A stretch of 7,692 bases of DNA, taken from Planctomycetes bacterium GWF2_50_10 (GTDB lineage: Bacteria; Planctomycetota; Phycisphaerae; Sedimentisphaerales; GWF2-50-10). The translations under genes were made by a program, and so were the position numbers. Under the pieces are notes generated by a model. It was given only the letters and a program-made list of their open reading frames with translations, did not search any database and was not told the DNA's origin. The DNA lies in assembly GCA_001824635.1 (NCBI GenBank), contig MHYB01000009.1, forward strand, positions 1 to 7,692, read 5' to 3'. Below are positions 6,439 through 7,692 of this stretch, piece by piece (the stretch's first letter is position 1; the number at the start of each line of letters is the position of its first letter).

Positions 6439-6834
6439 ATGTGCGATTTCTGCATTAAGACAACGGACGCCGTCTGGCGCAGTATCACGGTTGGTCAACG
6501 GTATAGAACTCCTGACCTTTATAAAGGGAAAGATTTTTCAATCGAACAAAAGAGCCATGAGCGACTAAAAATATCTCCTCAAGCCGTTTCGGTCTCTAAA
6601 TCAGCCATCGAAGCAACAATCCACTATTTAAGATCGCATCAACATGACATGGATTCTCCATGCGAAATTAGGTCATCGAACGATAAAACAACTGCCGGTC
6701 CATTGTGCTGCACTGCCAGAGAGGAAAACTATGGGGTGCGATGCATTAACTACATACTTCCGATTCTACAAAAGAACGCCATCGCCGGCATAAATCCGGT
6801 GCGACCAAATAGCACATGGCTTCTCAAGTGGTAA
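6439..6834 (+). CDS. Small cysteine-containing partner protein of the nuclease-like gene, family not recognised
   Basis: The protein has 131 residues and no membrane segment or signal peptide. It begins MCDFC (C2, C5, a possible half of a metal site), with further cysteines at 75, 90, 91 and 102. The C-terminal two-thirds look like a compact conserved domain: SKSAIEATIHYLRSH (53-67), PCEIRSSND (74-82), GPLCCTAR (87-94), VRCINYILPIL (100-110) and RPNSTWLL (122-129). The alternation of helices with a final strand suggests a winged-helix-like DNA-binding fold, but this is a guess. The start is fixed by AAGGAGG 8 nt before the ATG. The gene follows the nuclease-like gene by 18 nt in the same cassette, so the two are probably co-transcribed and act together, for example as effector and regulator, specificity subunit or antidote. 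The short 3' distance to the attC is normal for a cassette gene. Confidence 0.75.
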   Translation: MCDFCIKTTDAVWRSITVGQRYRTPDLYKGKDFSIEQKSHERLKISPQAVSVSKSAIEATIHYLRSHQHDMDSPCEIRSSNDKTTAGPLCCTAREENYGVRCINYILPILQKNAIAGINPVRPNSTWLLKW

Positions 6835-6835
6835 A

Positions 6836-6899
6836 GCCCAACAAGCGGCAACAGCGGTCTCCGCTGACGCTCCGCCGCTGGTGCCTTGAGACGTTATCG
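6836..6899 (+). other. attC: attC recombination site C (end of cassette 2), atypical right core
   Basis: The left core is GCCCAAC (6836-6842). After a 5-nt spacer, GCAACAGCGG (6848-6857) pairs with CCGCTGGTGC (6875-6884) over 10 positions with one mismatch (A6851 against G6881). The loop contains a further small hairpin (AGCGG 6853-6857 with CCGCT 6861-6865). The right core is GTTATCG (6893-6899). It keeps the essential GTT but departs from GTTRRRY in its last three bases. It is the last attC seen, which fits the end of an array. Confidence 0.72.
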
Positions 6900-7078
6900 C
6901 GAGAAGAAAATGAAAAAAGAAATAATGCCTTGGAAATACTGGTAGGTGTTTTACATACTTTAAAATATGCTTGTGATAGGTGCTTCAGTGTGCAAATCAG
7001 ATTGCTAATAAATCAAGGTAAAAACCAAAGGGCTTGAGAGTGGTAACTTGCTGATATTTAAGTACTCTTGTGTTTGTT
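6900..7078. other. AT-rich tail after the last attC, no credible gene
   Basis: The stretch contains an 11-codon frame (ATG 6910 to TAG 6945, reading MKKEIMPWKYW) a few bases after the attC, where a cassette gene would normally begin. It is preceded only by a weak GAGAAG. No downstream left core complementary to GTTATCG (that is, CGATAAC) exists in the window, so a third complete cassette is excluded. I read it as the broken front of a third cassette or as ordinary flanking DNA. A longer frame (6816-7037) crosses the attC and is not a gene. Confidence 0.45.
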
Positions 7079-7102
7079 AAAGGCGGCCGATTGGCCGCCT
7101 TT
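7079..7102. terminator. Bidirectional intrinsic terminator closing the RND gene and the cassette block
   Basis: AAAGGCGGCC (7079-7088) and GGCCGCCTTT (7093-7102) form a perfect 10-bp stem with the loop GATT. It is followed on the plus strand by TGTTTT and on the minus strand by TTTAAC after the stem. It lies about 30 bases beyond the stop codon of the minus-strand RND gene and so probably ends that transcript. It also shields the pump gene from transcription coming through the cassettes. Confidence 0.88.
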
Positions 7103-7132
7103 TGTTTTAAGTATGGATGTCCTTGGAACTCA

Positions 7133-7692
7133 CTATTGATCTGTTATCGCAGATGACGGAATTGCCGTGGAGGGCTCACCACCTTTGTCCGGAACAGGCA
7201 GCATGCGGCGGCGGAAAAACTGCATGAGGTCATCGACATAGGTGTAAAGGACCGGGATTACGAGCAAGCTCAACAGTGTCGATGTCACTAACCCCCCGAT
7301 GACGATGATAGCCATTGGTTGGCGGAAACTCGGGTCAGCCCCCAGACCCAGCGCGATCGGCAGCATGCCGGCTCCCATGGCAATCGTGGTCATGAATATG
7401 GGGCGGGAGCGCTTGTGGCAGGCATCGATCAGTGCATCGAAGCGGGACATGCCATGCTCGCGTCTCGCCATGATCGCGTATTCCACCAGCAGGATGGAGT
7501 TCTTGGTGACCACCCCCATCAGCATGAGCAGGCCAATTACCGTCGGCATGGAAAAGTCGTTGCGGGTTACGACCAGCGCCAGCAGGGCGCCCCCCAGGGA
7601 AAGGGGCAAGGCGGCCAAAATCGTGACCGGCTGGAGGAAATCGTGGAAGAGAAGCACCAGCACCACGTAGATGCAGAGAACGCCGGCAGCCA
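7133..7692 (-). CDS. RND efflux transporter (HAE1/AcrB type), C-terminal part, runs off the window
   Basis: About 186 C-terminal residues of an inner-membrane proton-driven drug/solute exporter are present. The frame stays open to the window edge, with no start inside. Visible parts are the end of TM8 (IYVVLVLLFHDF), TM9 (PVTILAALPLSLGGALLAL), TM10 (IGLLMLMGVVTKNSILLVEYA), TM11 (MTTIAMGAGMLPIALGLG) and TM12 (IIVIGGLVTSTLLSLLVIPV). The lysine in VVTKNSILLVEYA corresponds to the essential proton-relay lysine of AcrB (K940). The cytosolic loop ACHKRSRPIFMTT is typical of HAE1 pumps. Such pumps work with a periplasmic adaptor and an outer-membrane channel, which are expected outside the window. 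The short proline/serine-rich tail after TM12 is normal. Full-length members have about 1030-1050 residues. Confidence 0.95.
   Translation of the reverse strand, partial: AAGVLCIYVVLVLLFHDFLQPVTILAALPLSLGGALLALVVTRNDFSMPTVIGLLMLMGVVTKNSILLVEYAIMARREHGMSRFDALIDACHKRSRPIFMTTIAMGAGMLPIALGLGADPSFRQPMAIIVIGGLVTSTLLSLLVIPVLYTYVDDLMQFFRRRMLPVPDKGGEPSTAIPSSAITDQ

Larger units (their letters stand above)
5521..6893 (+). mobile_element. Integron gene cassette 2 (1373 bp, two genes)
   Basis: It begins at the TTGGGC of site B and ends at the G of site C. The left core of site C (GCCCAAC, 6836-6842) is the exact reverse complement of GTTGGGC at its beginning, which marks it as one complete cassette. It holds a nuclease-like gene and a second small gene, spaced 18 nt apart and in the same direction. 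The last stop codon lies one base before the attC. Two genes in one cassette are less common than one and usually point to a functional pair. Confidence 0.78.

Noticed and set aside
6816..7037. Open frame of 73 codons crossing attC site C
   Set aside because: It starts inside the preceding gene, runs through the attC stem and has no recognisable motif or ribosome binding site.
7299..7670. Plus-strand frame opposite the RND transporter
   Set aside because: It is a shadow of the minus-strand transporter, whose membrane segments and motifs are unmistakable.

Overview
The window looks like a bacterial chromosome, most likely of a gammaproteobacterium. This is inferred from the style of the RND-pump tail and of the membrane-anchored exonuclease, and is not proven. 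GC-rich housekeeping-type genes lie at both edges. Between them is an accessory block of about 5.2 kb made of an IS91-type transposon and a run of AT-richer mobile gene cassettes.

Left part (1-1965). A hairpin terminator with a UUCG loop sits next to the 3' remnant of a TumE-like toxin, with no antitoxin following it. Then, on the minus strand, comes an intact 529-aa protein with two membrane segments, a HAMP/PAS-like middle and a DEDDh (DnaQ-type) exonuclease domain. Its start lies beside the accessory block. An extended -10 promoter sits so close to the ATG that the transcript would be almost leaderless.

IS91-type element (about 1966-3899, outer ends not resolved). A tyrosine recombinase (all catalytic residues present, but apparently a 1-nt frameshift at its extreme N-terminus) is coupled by a 4-nt gap to a Y2/HUH transposase of the IS91 family. 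This recombinase-plus-TnpA layout is known from a subgroup of IS91 elements.

Cassette region (4156-6899). Three sites have the architecture of integron attC sites: 4156-4222, 5465-5526 and 6836-6899. The left core of each later site is the exact reverse complement of the right core of the site before it: GTTATAC pairs with GTATAAC, and GTTGGGC pairs with GCCCAAC. That is what two complete integron cassettes require. Cassette 1 (1304 bp) carries one 402-aa protein with two membrane segments and coiled coils. Cassette 2 (1373 bp) carries a PD-(D/E)XK-type nuclease-like protein followed by a 131-aa cysteine-containing partner with a strong ribosome binding site. No integron integrase (IntI) or attI is visible. 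The IS91-type element lies where the upstream array and platform would be expected, so this is either an integrase-less attC cluster or an array truncated by the element.

Right part (6900-7692). A short AT-rich tail with no credible gene ends at a strong bidirectional terminator. Next is the C-terminal part of an RND efflux transporter on the minus strand, running off the window.

The candidate new biology is in the two cassettes. The nuclease-like gene plus its small partner, and the two-TM coiled-coil protein, are unrecognised cassette genes with the general look of defence or conflict genes. That functional reading is an inference.
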